From NCBI GenBank assembly GCA_020540725.1, contig JAJBSL010000008.1:51020-115019 (forward strand): a DNA stretch of 64,000 nucleotides, read 5' to 3'. This document shows positions 50,996 to 60,036 of the stretch, one piece after another. Position 1 is the stretch's first letter; the number at the start of each line of letters is the position of its first letter. The notes beneath the pieces are model-generated. The model had not been told where the DNA came from, did no database searches, and was given only the letters and a program-made list of their open reading frames with translations. A program made the position numbers and the translations under genes. The DNA comes from Lachnospiraceae bacterium EP-SM-12S-S03 (GTDB lineage: Bacteria > Bacillota > Clostridia > Lachnospirales > Lachnospiraceae).

Positions 50996-52304
50996 TATCT
51001 TCTTCCTCGTCCTCTCTTAATACATATAATCCTTGTATAATTGCAAACATAATCACTGTACTTAAGACAGAGCTTCCTCCGTAGCTTACAAGAGGAAGGG
51101 TTACACCGGTAAGGGGAATAAACTTCGTTACACCTCCGATCGTAAGAAATATCTGAAAAATGTAACATGTTCCCAGACCGAGTGCCACCAGTTTATAAAA
51201 TATGTTATGAAGCTGCATCGCAATATTCAGAAACATGACATAACAGCTAATGCAAATTAAAATCAGGCAAAGCGCAAAAATAAGTCCAAGTTCCTCCGCT
51301 ATGGCTGCAAAGATAAAATCTTCCGTAGCAACCGGTATCGTATTGGCAGCTCCCTGATAAAGCCCCATACCGAACCAGCTTCCGGTTCCAATAGCAAATA
51401 ACGCCTGAGCTACCTGATGACCGCCTGCACTTTCCGGACTGATTGGCCCTTTCCATACTTGAACTCTTGTCCGGACATGGGAAAAGAGAAAATATGCGCC
51501 CACCGCTGCCACACTTCCTGCAGATAGGCCCGCCAATACATAAAGCGGCTGTCGTGTCGCTACATAAAGCATCACCAGATACACAACAAACAGAATCAGC
51601 GCCGCACCAAGGTCAGTACTCATAACAAGAAGCAGTACATGCAGTGCTGCCAAAATCGTTGTGACTACCACATCTTTAAATTTTGTGGATTTTTGTAGCC
51701 TTGCCGCCACAAAGAAAACAAACGTAATCTTTACAAACTCCGAAGGCTGAACACCAAATCCTGCAATACTGAATCCAAGTTTTGCTCCTCCTGATTTCCC
51801 GGCAAAAAGGAATACGATCAAAAGCGCCACTATTCCTATCCCTGCATAAAGCCATTCCCAATCACATAAAGCTTTGACTTTGCGGACAATCACCGGTACA
51901 AGGAGACTTAACAGCATGGCACCCGAAGCAATCACGCATTGTTTTACCGCATTGTCGAACTTCAATCGCGTCAGCATGATGAAGCCGATCGAAAAAAGCA
52001 TACACATATTGTTTACGATCAATCTGGATACTTTCGGATAAATTTTTGTATACAAAAGTATGATTGCAACAAAGAAAATCACTTCCATTCCATACAGAAT
52101 CAGTACCTTCTTTTCATCTGTTTTCAGATACAGAACAAGATATGCCATAAAATGAATGGCAAACATCATCACATTCTGTCTTCTTAAAATCTTTCTTCTT
52201 TTTCGTTCTTCCTGATAACCAAATACAGAAAAGCATTCGTATGTATATATTGCGATACATATGATCATCAGGTACTTTGATAACTCTACAATAATATTTA
52301 CCAA
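50862..52304 (-). CDS. FtsW/RodA/SpoVE family peptidoglycan glycosyltransferase
   Basis: A 480-residue polytopic membrane protein with about 11 helices. The SEDS family marks are AGFGVQPSEFVKITFVFFVA, STDLGAALILFVVYLVMLYV, VPVATEDFIFAAIAEELGLI and GVTLPLVSYGGSSVLSTVIM. It polymerises lipid II into glycan strands together with the class B PBP downstream. The N-terminus has two extra helices, and the C-terminal 50 residues are a basic tail (RRRSSDPYGRRSGQQVRTAS) that shares its DNA with the PBP start. The short gap to the U32 gene suggests one operon. Confidence 0.88.
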   Translation of the reverse strand: MVNIIVELSKYLMIICIAIYTYECFSVFGYQEERKRRKILRRQNVMMFAIHFMAYLVLYLKTDEKKVLILYGMEVIFFVAIILLYTKIYPKVSRLIVNNMCMLFSIGFIMLTRLKFDNAVKQCVIASGAMLLSLLVPVIVRKVKALCDWEWLYAGIGIVALLIVFLFAGKSGGAKLGFSIAGFGVQPSEFVKITFVFFVAARLQKSTKFKDVVVTTILAALHVLLLVMSTDLGAALILFVVYLVMLYVATRQPLYVLAGLSAGSVAAVGAYFLFSHVRTRVQVWKGPISPESAGGHQVAQALFAIGTGSWFGMGLYQGAANTIPVATEDFIFAAIAEELGLIFALCLILICISCYVMFLNIAMQLHNIFYKLVALGLGTCYIFQIFLTIGGVTKFIPLTGVTLPLVSYGGSSVLSTVIMFAIIQGLYVLREDEEEDIEREKTRQERQKAVSRRRSSDPYGRRSGQQVRTASGRYEERRKK

Positions 52305-52312
52305 TGTTTCAC

Positions 52313-54667
52313 CTACTTTATTCCCCGCTTAAAATGTCCTCTTGTAAAAGTTCCGTTCGGGAATTTTCCCATTTGATTTTCCATAAATACTTCTTCAAAA
52401 CTTTTCAGGATTTTTTCTGCTTCTTCTTTCTTTTCCAGTGTAAAATGCAAACGCAATACTTTCGGAGAAAGTGTAGAAATCTCTTCTTTCTGATCCAGAA
52501 GATTAAGAGGTTCTGTATTATATATTATATTATAACAGTAATCACAGCAATTTTTCACAGTAAACTCTTTATTTTTTCGGTCTGTCATTTTCAAAAATCC
52601 CGGCTCTTTCGTACAGTTTCCTGTTGTTTTCCTGATGCACTGGGCAGATACCATCATTTGTAAATACCCATATACAATCAACTCCGCATCCTGTATGCCC
52701 AGTTCCTGAAGTTCTCTGTAATTCAGTTCTAACGGTGCTGTAATCCCCTGAACTTGTCTTTCTTTCCAAAATTCTTTTGCCTGGCGGTTAAATTCATACA
52801 TATTACAATCCATAACAATCGCGATATCCGGTGCTTTTTCCTGTACAAAAGCATAACTTTCATAATTTCTTATGAGAACTCCGTCAAAATAAAAGCTTTG
52901 GAAAAAATTCTCGTACAAGCGCTTCGTATTTTGGCGAAAAATGTACGGCATGGCAAAATATATTTCTATGTTTTCACTGTGCGCCTGCCTTACCATTTCC
53001 TGCAGTTTTGCATTATCCCATGCATGTCTTACAATATTACAATCCACGTAAATTCTTCTTACGAAAGGCGACAAACATACAGACTCAAACTGCTCTTTTG
53101 ACTCTACATAGGCATAGAACCCATTTACCTGCTCTTCTAGCAACCTCATTTCTGTCTTGTCCTCTGCTATATCAGGAATGTTTCTTCTATACTGCGAACA
53201 TACTTCTTCTGTCAGTTTTTCGATACTCCTCCTTCTCAATTCATTCAATGCCTGCATCGGGAGGAATATATTTCCTTCCAATACCACACTCAAATCCTGA
53301 AATTCAAACTCCGTATTACCGGTCTTACGCATCTGCTTTTCAATACGTTCTTTGTCCATCGGTTGTTTCATCGCTTCTTGTACAACATCGCCTTCCACTT
53401 GGACAGAAATGTTTCCATAAAACAATTTCAGTGTAGCATTTTTACCGGAAGAAAGTATTAATTTCCCATTAATTTTTTCTTTTACTTTTCTTTCTACAAA
53501 ATGTTCTCTCAATTTTTCCAACAAGGCTTCATTTCTTGTCCGATTCAGAACCGTTCCTTTGGGCAGTGCCTTTTTGCATTTCACAGAAAGAGAAACGGCT
53601 TCGCCTGCTTTTACATCTTTCCCCAATGTATAATTTTCCTGATTCGAAAGTTCCAGGACATCTCCTTTATGCATATCCACAAGTGCCTTTACTTTCAAAT
53701 CTTTCCCTTGATGTCTTATGCTGCTTACTGCCGGAACTCCCGCATGATTTGGGCGTGTAAGAGATAACATCTCTTTCCCGTTCCACACCTGATAATAGCC
53801 GCTATGGAATCCACCACGATTATAGAGATCCATCAGAATCTCCTTATCTTCCTTTGTTACTTTGTATCCATCCCGCCCGTTTTTCAGATATAGATCTACA
53901 TATTTCCGATAAATCGATGTCACAGCCGCCACATATTCCGGCTTTTTCATTCTTCCCTCTATTTTAAAAGAATAGATTCCCGCCTCCAAAAGCTCCGGAA
54001 TCAAGTCTATCGCACACATATCCTTCAGACTCATAACATATGAAGTCTGTCCGTTTACCTTATAAAGAAGTCTGCATGGTTGAGCACACTGTCCTCTGTT
54101 TCCGCTTCTTCCCCCGATCAGGCTGCTGTACAAGCATTGGCCGGAATAGCAGTAACAAAGCGCTCCATGAACAAAACTTTCAATTTCAAGATCCGTTTCT
54201 TTTGCAATCTCCTCAATTTCTTTCAAAGTCATTTCTCTTGCCGTAACAACTCTCTCTACGCCAAGAGATTCCAAAAATTTTGCACCAGATACATTCGTAA
54301 TGGTCATTTGTGTGCTTGCATGAACCGAAAGGTCCGGGAAATGCTCCCTGACAAATTTTAATACTCCAATATCCTGTACAATCACCGCGTCTAAGCCTTG
54401 TCTGTAATAAGGCAATAAATACTCGTACAGTTCGTTATGAATCTCCCGTTCTTTCAGAAGCGTATTCACAGTCAGATAAATCTTTCTCCCATGAAGATGG
54501 ACATAATCGATTGCCTCCAAAAGCTCTTCTTCTCTTAAATTGTCCGCAAATGCCCTTGCTCCAAACCGGCTTCCTCCAATATATACTGCATCTGCTCCTG
54601 CGGCTATCGCTGCCTTCAAACTTTCATAAGAACCTGCCGGGGATAATATTTCTATTTCTTTCTTCAT
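52313..54667 (-). CDS. U32 family peptidase-like protein (collagenase-like)
   Basis: A 784-residue protein. The N-terminal U32 domain is clear: EILSPAGSYESLKAAIAAGA, DAVYIGGSRFGARAFADNL, and the signature ESFVHGALCYCYSGQCLYSS with GNRGQCAQPCRLLYK. A DUF3656-like middle (about 390-500) and a second barrel-like part with IVMDCNMYEFNRQA end in CCDYCYN. U32 proteins such as TrhP and RlhA act in tRNA or rRNA hydroxylation, so RNA modification is as likely as proteolysis. The Cys residues may bind an iron-sulfur cluster. Confidence 0.82.
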   Translation of the reverse strand: MKKEIEILSPAGSYESLKAAIAAGADAVYIGGSRFGARAFADNLREEELLEAIDYVHLHGRKIYLTVNTLLKEREIHNELYEYLLPYYRQGLDAVIVQDIGVLKFVREHFPDLSVHASTQMTITNVSGAKFLESLGVERVVTAREMTLKEIEEIAKETDLEIESFVHGALCYCYSGQCLYSSLIGGRSGNRGQCAQPCRLLYKVNGQTSYVMSLKDMCAIDLIPELLEAGIYSFKIEGRMKKPEYVAAVTSIYRKYVDLYLKNGRDGYKVTKEDKEILMDLYNRGGFHSGYYQVWNGKEMLSLTRPNHAGVPAVSSIRHQGKDLKVKALVDMHKGDVLELSNQENYTLGKDVKAGEAVSLSVKCKKALPKGTVLNRTRNEALLEKLREHFVERKVKEKINGKLILSSGKNATLKLFYGNISVQVEGDVVQEAMKQPMDKERIEKQMRKTGNTEFEFQDLSVVLEGNIFLPMQALNELRRRSIEKLTEEVCSQYRRNIPDIAEDKTEMRLLEEQVNGFYAYVESKEQFESVCLSPFVRRIYVDCNIVRHAWDNAKLQEMVRQAHSENIEIYFAMPYIFRQNTKRLYENFFQSFYFDGVLIRNYESYAFVQEKAPDIAIVMDCNMYEFNRQAKEFWKERQVQGITAPLELNYRELQELGIQDAELIVYGYLQMMVSAQCIRKTTGNCTKEPGFLKMTDRKNKEFTVKNCCDYCYNIIYNTEPLNLLDQKEEISTLSPKVLRLHFTLEKKEEAEKILKSFEEVFMENQMGKFPNGTFTRGHFKRGIK

Positions 54668-54676
54668 GTTTCTCCT

Positions 54677-54704
54677 TAAAAAAGACTGTCATAAGACAGT
54701 CTTT
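54677..54704 (-). terminator. Terminator after zapA
   Basis: AAAAGACTGTC and GACAGTCTTTT form a perfect 11-bp stem with a TTAT loop. On the minus strand the 3' arm runs into TTTTTT. It starts right at the zapA stop codon and lies just before the U32 start. Confidence 0.82.
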
Positions 54705-55117
54705 TATGATTTTTTACGATTCTTTAATTCTGTTTCAAGCTTTACAATCTGTTTCTGAAGTTCATTATTCTCCACCTTCAACTGGTCAGCTTCCTTCTCT
54801 GTCTTCTCCAAGCGAAGCTGTACCGAAATCAATTCATGCTTCAGATCATACATCTCTTTATCTTTTACTTCTACATCTGCTTCTGATGTTGTTGCAAGTT
54901 TTTTCGCTTTAAAATAATCATCTGCAATATTCAGTGCAAGCAGAATGCTTCTTGTCTCCGCACTCTGTTTCTTGTACCCTTCTGTATTCGCACACTCCTC
55001 AATCTTGTGATTCAAATAGGAAGAAATCTTCTGTAAATACTCTTCGCTTTCAAATCCGCTCAGTGTAAAAACTTTCCCACCAATTAATACTTCTGTGTTA
55101 TTTCTTGACGATGCCAT
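54704..55117 (-). CDS. zapA: Cell division protein ZapA
   Basis: About 137 residues. The N-terminal ZapA domain (TEVLIGGKVFTLSGFESEEY; then LNHKIEECANTEGYKKQSAE and ILLALNIADDYFKAKK) is followed by a long coiled coil (LISVQLRLEKTEKEADQLKV) ending in a basic tail. ZapA dimers bundle FtsZ filaments at the division site. Length is larger than in E. coli, as usual in Firmicutes. The start is the ATG at 55115-55117, 8 bases after AGGAGG; a GTG three codons earlier overlaps that site. Confidence 0.87.
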   Translation of the reverse strand: MASSRNNTEVLIGGKVFTLSGFESEEYLQKISSYLNHKIEECANTEGYKKQSAETRSILLALNIADDYFKAKKLATTSEADVEVKDKEMYDLKHELISVQLRLEKTEKEADQLKVENNELQKQIVKLETELKNRKKS

Positions 55118-55189
55118 ATAGGACACCTCCTTATTTCCGTTCTATACTCTTACCCATTATAAACTAAAAATAGTGAAAATCCAACCATT

Positions 55190-56191
55190 TTAGACATTTT
55201 CATTAGAAATTCCCAAATGATGATACGCTTTGTTGGTCACCGTTCTGCCTCGCGGTGTTCTCTGAATAAATCCGTTTTTCAAAAGATAAGGCTCATATAC
55301 ATCCTCAATCGTACCGGAATCTTCCCCAATGGAAGCAGCCAGCGTATCCAACCCTACCGGTCCTCCTTGAAATTTCTGTATCATCGTAAAAAGAATATTC
55401 CGATCGATATGATCCAGACCATATTTATCTACTTCCAAAAGATCCAATGCATAATTCGCTACTTCTTCCGTAATGACTCCATCATATTTTACCTGTGCAA
55501 AATCCCGGACTCTTTTCAACAGACGATTGGCCAGTCTCGGTGTTCCCCTGGAACGTCTCGCCATTTCTAAAGCGCCTTTTTCATGGATCGCTACGCCAAG
55601 CACTTGTGCCGACCGTATAATAATCGTCTGCAGTTCCTCTTCCGTATAAAATTCTAAATGATGTACCACACCAAACCGATCCCGCAATGGAGCACTTAAC
55701 ATTCCGGCTCTTGTAGTTGCCCCTACAAGAGTAAACTTTGGGAGCTCCAATCGGATGGAACGAGCACTTGAGCCCTTTCCGATCATAATATCAATCGCAA
55801 AGTCTTCCATCGCCGGATAAAGGATCTCCTCTACTTGTCTATTCAACCGATGAATCTCATCGACAAACAAGACATCCCCCTCCTGAAGATTGTTTAGGAT
55901 TGCAGCCATTTCTCCAGGTTTTTCTATGGCCGGACCAGATGTAATCTTGATATTCACATGCATTTCATTAGCTATGATTCCTGCCAGGGTTGTCTTGCCA
56001 AGTCCTGGAGGACCATAGAATAATACATGATCCAAAGCTTCTCCTCTTTCCCTGGCAGCCTGAATATACACCCGCAGCATTTCTTTTGCTTTTGCCTGAC
56101 CAATGTAGTCCTCCAACATTTGGGGACGTAGGTGATTTTCAATTTTCAGATCTTCTTCCAGACTCTCTGTTGTTATAACTCTTTTACTCAT
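55190..56191 (-). CDS. ruvB: Holliday junction branch-migration helicase RuvB
   Basis: A 333-residue AAA+ motor. Walker A is [20 protein letters not shown], Walker [21 protein letters not shown], sensor 1 [20 protein letters not shown] with the arginine finger in [13 protein letters not shown], and a C-terminal winged helix [18 protein letters not shown]. It works as hexameric rings on junctions held by RuvA. No ruvC is present, as normal for Firmicutes, where RecU (encoded at 16.7 kb) resolves junctions. It is 15 bases downstream of ruvA. Confidence 0.96.
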   Translation of the reverse strand: MSKRVITTESLEEDLKIENHLRPQMLEDYIGQAKAKEMLRVYIQAARERGEALDHVLFYGPPGLGKTTLAGIIANEMHVNIKITSGPAIEKPGEMAAILNNLQEGDVLFVDEIHRLNRQVEEILYPAMEDFAIDIMIGKGSSARSIRLELPKFTLVGATTRAGMLSAPLRDRFGVVHHLEFYTEEELQTIIIRSAQVLGVAIHEKGALEMARRSRGTPRLANRLLKRVRDFAQVKYDGVITEEVANYALDLLEVDKYGLDHIDRNILFTMIQKFQGGPVGLDTLAASIGEDSGTIEDVYEPYLLKNGFIQRTPRGRTVTNKAYHHLGISNENV

Positions 56192-56206
56192 CCTAAACCT
56201 CTATCT

Positions 56207-56815
56207 CTAAAACATCATATATTTCAATGCCTGTTTTAATACTGTTTCCACATCTGTATTTTCTGTAATCTCCACCTGTTTCACTGCGCGCAGAGACTCT
56301 GTGTTTCCGTATCCCAAAGCAGTCAGAGCCTGAATAGCATCCGTCTGAATTTGAGAAACTCCACTCTGCCCTGAAATCTCTTCCACCGATTCAACATTCT
56401 GAATCACATCGTCCATACTTAATTTATCTTTCAACTCAATGATCAGCTTCTCTGCTGTCTTCTTTCCAATTCCCGGTGCCGCTGAGATTGCCTTTGCATC
56501 TCCCGAAAGAACTGCAAACCGAAGATCATCCGGCGTAAGTTTTGACAAAATACTTAACCCGCCTTTCGGCCCGATTCCACTTACACCTATCACAAGTTTA
56601 AAAATTTTAAGATCATCCCGTGTAAGGAATCCGAATAACTGCATGGCATCCTCTCGTACATTCAGATACGTGTGGAGTTTCACTTCCGCGCCAATAGCCG
56701 GAAGTTTCCCCATAGACTGTCCCGGCATATAAAGCCCATATCCTATGCCTCCTACGTCCACCACTACCTTTTCTTCTTCTATTGCCGCAAGTTCTCCTCT
56801 GATGTATGAAATCAT
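56207..56815 (-). CDS. ruvA: Holliday junction binding protein RuvA
   Basis: About 202 residues. The OB-fold domain is MISYIRGELAAIEEEKVVVD then VGGIGYGLYMPGQSMGKLPA. Two helix-hairpin-helix motifs follow (FKLVIGVSGIGPKGGLSILS and AAPGIGKKTAEKLIIELKDK). The C-terminal domain that contacts RuvB is ALTALGYGNTESLRAVKQVE. The start is the ATG at 56813-56815, just after AAGGAGAAG; the extra residues upstream have no ribosome site of their own. It is the partner of ruvB downstream. Confidence 0.94.
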   Translation of the reverse strand: MISYIRGELAAIEEEKVVVDVGGIGYGLYMPGQSMGKLPAIGAEVKLHTYLNVREDAMQLFGFLTRDDLKIFKLVIGVSGIGPKGGLSILSKLTPDDLRFAVLSGDAKAISAAPGIGKKTAEKLIIELKDKLSMDDVIQNVESVEEISGQSGVSQIQTDAIQALTALGYGNTESLRAVKQVEITENTDVETVLKQALKYMMF

Positions 56816-56832
56816 ATTCTTCTCCTTTTTCA

Positions 56833-57324
56833 CTATAATCGTAGCCTTCTCAGCCGCTTCAGCATCTCATTCGCAATAATTCCAATAAAAATTCCGGTAA
56901 TCAACCCTGAAATCATAAGAACCGGAACATAATAAAACAGATTCAGACTTTCTGTCACCAACATTGCGATCACAAGTTGCCCCACATTATGGAACACTCC
57001 TCCCGCCACACTGACTCCCATCACACTGAATCCATTCTGCTTCTTTAATAATATCATAACAATAAGACTTAGCATTCCTCCAGCCAGACTATATAAGATA
57101 CTGAACAAATTTCCAAACAAAAATCCGGCCAGCACAATTCTTGTTACCGAAAGCAGGAAAGCCTGTCTTGCATTCATCTTATACAATGCAATTACAATAA
57201 TCAAATTGGCAAGTCCCAATTTCACTCCCGGAATTCCGATATGGAATGGAATCAGAGATTCGATATAACTGAACAGCAATGCAAGTGCCGTAAAAACACC
57301 AAAATGTACCGTCTGTGTCTTCAT
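56833..57324 (-). CDS. Gx transporter family membrane protein (EetB-like)
   Basis: A 163-residue protein with 4-5 membrane helices. It is recognisable by FGVFTALALLFSYIESLIPF, GVKLGLANLIIVIALYKMNA and SLAGGMLSLIVMILLKKQNG. The family has been annotated as heptaprenyl diphosphate synthase component I, but no prenyl synthase motif is visible. Members sit next to a NusG-domain-II protein, as here (9 bases apart), and that pair resembles eetA/eetB from the extracellular electron transfer loci of Listeria, as I recall. It may move a small electron-transfer or flavin-related substrate; unproven. Confidence 0.75.
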   Translation of the reverse strand: MKTQTVHFGVFTALALLFSYIESLIPFHIGIPGVKLGLANLIIVIALYKMNARQAFLLSVTRIVLAGFLFGNLFSILYSLAGGMLSLIVMILLKKQNGFSVMGVSVAGGVFHNVGQLVIAMLVTESLNLFYYVPVLMISGLITGIFIGIIANEMLKRLRRLRL

Positions 57325-57333
57325 TCGATCCTC

Positions 57334-57690
57334 CTACTTCACTACTGCATCCCCTGCCGCATCTTCTCCGCCAGCCACTGTTACAACTACCTTATTCGGA
57401 AGACAAACAATACTTTCTCCATTCTTTGAAATAGCTTTTTGCTCTACACAGAGTTTATCCGGGCAGTCTGCATCTATCATGTCTGCTTTTCCATCCTGAA
57501 TCCTCAGTATATTCGTTCCATTAATCTGTATAGTCTGTTCACTGTCAAGACGGTATTGTCCAGTCACTTTTCCATCTACAGTCACCTCTACTAGCGCTCC
57601 ATTGCCGTTCCATAAATGTCTGGACGCAATCAATAAAATGACTACAGCAGCCAGTATTCCTACAATTAAAATATAATCATTCTTCTTCAT
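57334..57690 (-). CDS. NusG domain II-containing membrane-anchored protein (EetA-like)
   Basis: A 118-residue protein with an N-terminal anchor helix (YILIVGILAAVVILLIAS). The outside domain is NusG domain II-like: GALVEVTVDGKVTGQYRLDS, QTIQINGTNILRIQDGKADM, CPDKLCVEQKAISKNGESIV and CLPNKVVVTV, with three conserved cysteines. Despite the name it is unrelated in role to transcription factor NusG. It is encoded directly before the Gx transporter gene and not far after the Rnf operon, so a link with membrane electron flow is plausible. Confidence 0.8.
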   Translation of the reverse strand: MKKNDYILIVGILAAVVILLIASRHLWNGNGALVEVTVDGKVTGQYRLDSEQTIQINGTNILRIQDGKADMIDADCPDKLCVEQKAISKNGESIVCLPNKVVVTVAGGEDAAGDAVVK

Positions 57691-57786
57691 TTTTTACCTC
57701 TATCGCCTATTCTAGCACATTGTTTTCTATAATGCAACCACACGTTCGATTCTCTTTTACCATATATGAACAGATTAACAAATAAA

Positions 57787-57813
57787 GGATACCATCATCA
57801 GATGATATCCCCT
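57787..57813 (-). terminator. Terminator after the 116-residue membrane protein gene
   Basis: On the minus strand, GGATATCATC and GATGGTATCC form a stem with a short loop, followed by TTTATTT. It lies 9 bases past the stop codon and probably closes the Rnf operon transcript. Confidence 0.68.
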
Positions 57814-57821
57814 CCTGTATT

Positions 57822-58172
57822 TTAATAATAACTATTCATAATAACTGGCATTAAGGATGCTGAAAATACAACCAAAATGATAATTACCAACACCGTCTGG
57901 ATCAAATAAAAAATCAACCATGCGCGGCAATAATTCTTCCGGTTCGGATTATCATTGCTGCCGAATGCCCATACAAGATACAAAACCAATCCCAGGCAAG
58001 GTACAATGGTTGCTAATATCATAAGAAACCACTCTCCCACCGACATTACATTGTTGTTTTGCTGATTATAATCCTGTGTTGGTGTATAATTATAATCCTG
58101 ATTATATTCAAAGGAATTCGTTGGCATCTGCCCATAATTCTCTTCTTTCTGATCGTTATAATTTTCTTCCAT
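57822..58172 (-). CDS. Membrane protein with Asn/Gln/Tyr-rich head, unknown function
   Basis: A 116-residue protein. The first 50 residues are rich in Asn, Gln and Tyr (FEYNQDYNYTPTQDYNQQNN) and probably disordered. Two membrane helices follow, GEWFLMILATIVPCLGLVLY and WLIFYLIQTVLVIIILVVFS, with the loop FGSNDNPNRKNYCRAW between them. This layout is like other small proteins of unknown function in clostridia. It is placed after the DUF2752 gene with about 35 bases between and is followed by a terminator. Confidence 0.65.
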   Translation of the reverse strand: MEENYNDQKEENYGQMPTNSFEYNQDYNYTPTQDYNQQNNNVMSVGEWFLMILATIVPCLGLVLYLVWAFGSNDNPNRKNYCRAWLIFYLIQTVLVIIILVVFSASLMPVIMNSYY

Positions 58173-58207
58173 GCTGTCACTCCTCTTTAAATTTTTGCCT
58201 TATTGTA

Positions 58208-58669
58208 TCACATTCTCATCCTGCGCACAATATGGTGAACCAAATTATTGTAATAATATGTCATCGGTGCTTGTCCTGGAAATAGGATCACCATCCGATA
58301 TATATAGTATAACACCATGCAGAGTAGAAGAAACATCGTATATTTTACCAGACATTTCAGTGATTTCTGTAAAAAATACCGACGTACAACGGCAGCAATT
58401 GCAAGAATCATGATTGGAAAGATGAATACATTCATTTGTAATGCCTGCATCCATTCTCCCCGCAACACATGAAGCCCTGCTCTTGTCAGCCCGCAAGCCG
58501 GACAAGGAAATCCGGTGATGACTACAAATGGGCATCCATTATGAAGAACAATCTCCATAACAGCAAGGTAACATAGCGCAACCAATATTCCTATCTTTGC
58601 ATTTTTTACATCTTTTAAAAACAAATGCCATGCATTTCTTAAGATGTTGTTATGATTTTCTTTGGACAT
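58208..58669 (-). CDS. DUF2752 domain membrane protein
   Basis: About 153 residues with 3-4 helices. The DUF2752 signature is GCPFVVITGFPCPACGLTRA, with the CPxCG motif, followed by HVLRGEWMQALQMNVFIFPI. The N-terminal helix is AKIGILVALCYLAVMEIVLH and the C-terminal MILFPGQAPMTYYYNNLVHH. The function of the family is unknown. The ATG at 58667-58669 gives the shorter protein; the frame is open to 58699 inside rnfB. Both overlap the end of rnfB, so it is likely coupled to the Rnf operon. Confidence 0.75.
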   Translation of the reverse strand: MSKENHNNILRNAWHLFLKDVKNAKIGILVALCYLAVMEIVLHNGCPFVVITGFPCPACGLTRAGLHVLRGEWMQALQMNVFIFPIMILAIAAVVRRYFLQKSLKCLVKYTMFLLLCMVLYYIYRMVILFPGQAPMTYYYNNLVHHIVRRMRM

Positions 58670-59436
58670 TTCAACGCACATGCTCCACAATCTGTACATT
58701 TTGCAAGATCAATCCGTGCCAAATTATCTTCAAAAATAATCGCATTATTTTCGCAGACTCTTTCACACATTCTACATCCGATGCACCCCGTTTTGCATGC
58801 AAGTGTTACTTCTTTTCCTTTATCTCTTGAACTACACTGTACGAGACGTTTCTGATCATAAGGTACAAGCTCAACCAGCTTCTTCGGACATGCCGCTACA
58901 CATTTTCCACAGGCTTTGCATGCCTCTTTATCCACAACCGCAACTCCATCTACAACATGGATTGCATCGAATGGACATGCTTTCACACAAGTTCCATATC
59001 CAAGGCAACCATAAGCGCATGACTTCGGTCCCCCATTCTGTACCATGTTCACCATAGTACAGTCTTCAATTCCGGTATATTTATAGTTCTGACTTGTTTG
59101 TTCACACGTTCCAGCGCATTTTACAAAAGCTGTCATGCGAACAGCCTCACCTGCTTCTTTTCCCATGATCGCAGCAATTTTTTCTGCGACAGGTGCACCT
59201 CCAACCGGACATGCGCTTACTTCTGCTTCTCCCTTTACAATGGCAGCAGCAAGACCTGAACATCCTGCATATCCGCAGCCTCCGCAGTTATTTCCTGGAA
59301 GAACACCTGTAATGGCTTCTTCTCTTTCATCAACTTCTACCGCAAATTTCTTGCCTGCTAGTCCAAGGAAGGCTCCGATAAATAATCCTGTACCGCCTAC
59401 AATGCAGGCTGCTATGATAATTCCTGTTACACTCAT
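58639..59436 (-). CDS. rnfB: Rnf complex subunit B
   Basis: A 265-residue iron-sulfur protein with an N-terminal membrane helix (IIIAACIVGGTGLFIGAFLG). The first cluster motif is GNNCGGCGYAGCSGLAAAIV. Then come ferredoxin-like CxxCxxCxxxCP motifs (YGTCVKACPFDAIH, CKACGKCVAACPKKL, CRMCERVCENNAIIF, CTDCGACALKCPKKI). It is the entry point for electrons from reduced ferredoxin. It is the last of the rnfCDGEAB genes, the usual order in acetogens and clostridia. Confidence 0.94.
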   Translation of the reverse strand: MSVTGIIIAACIVGGTGLFIGAFLGLAGKKFAVEVDEREEAITGVLPGNNCGGCGYAGCSGLAAAIVKGEAEVSACPVGGAPVAEKIAAIMGKEAGEAVRMTAFVKCAGTCEQTSQNYKYTGIEDCTMVNMVQNGGPKSCAYGCLGYGTCVKACPFDAIHVVDGVAVVDKEACKACGKCVAACPKKLVELVPYDQKRLVQCSSRDKGKEVTLACKTGCIGCRMCERVCENNAIIFEDNLARIDLAKCTDCGACALKCPKKIITTS

Positions 59437-59449
59437 ATTCTTCTGCCTC

Positions 59450-60025
59450 CTAAATCAATCCTGAGAATCCAAAAAACGCAATGGCCATCAATGCGGCTGA
59501 GATCAGCACGATCGGAGTTCCCTGAAAGGATTCCGGAACATCGTTATATTCTGTTTTCTCACGGATACCCGCCATAATTACAATAGCAATTGTAAATCCT
59601 ACTGCAGTTGCAGCCCCATTCACAACCCCTTGTAAAACATTGTATTCTTTCTGAACATTTGTAAGTGCTACACCAAGTACTGCACAGTTTGTTGTAATAA
59701 GTGGAAGATACACACCAAGCGCATTATATAACGGCGGCATTGCCTTCTTTAAAAACATCTCCACAAACTGTACGAGAGCCGCAATTACAAGAATAAACAC
59801 AATCGTCTGTAAATATTCAAAATGAAGCGGCAATAATATGAATTTATAAATCAATCCGGTTACAAAAGAAGAAATCGTAATAACGAAAATAACCGCACCG
59901 CCCATACCTGCAGCTGTATCCACTTTCTTAGAAACTCCAAGGAACGGACAGATTCCTAAGAACTGGCTGAGTACCACATTATTTACAAGTGCAGAACCAA
60001 CTGCAATGATTAATAATTCTTTCAT
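59450..60025 (-). CDS. rnfA: Rnf complex subunit A
   Basis: A 191-residue protein with 6 membrane helices. It starts with the family sequence IAVGSALVNNVVLSQFLGIC, followed by PFLGVSKKVDTAAGMGGAVI, where a conserved Cys binds the intramembrane iron cluster shared with RnfE, and YLPLITTNCAVLGVALTNVQ with the second Cys. It forms the membrane electron path and ion channel with RnfE. It lies between rnfE and rnfB with short gaps. Confidence 0.94.
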   Translation of the reverse strand: MKELLIIAVGSALVNNVVLSQFLGICPFLGVSKKVDTAAGMGGAVIFVITISSFVTGLIYKFILLPLHFEYLQTIVFILVIAALVQFVEMFLKKAMPPLYNALGVYLPLITTNCAVLGVALTNVQKEYNVLQGVVNGAATAVGFTIAIVIMAGIREKTEYNDVPESFQGTPIVLISAALMAIAFFGFSGLI

Positions 60026-60036
60026 CTTTGTCCTCC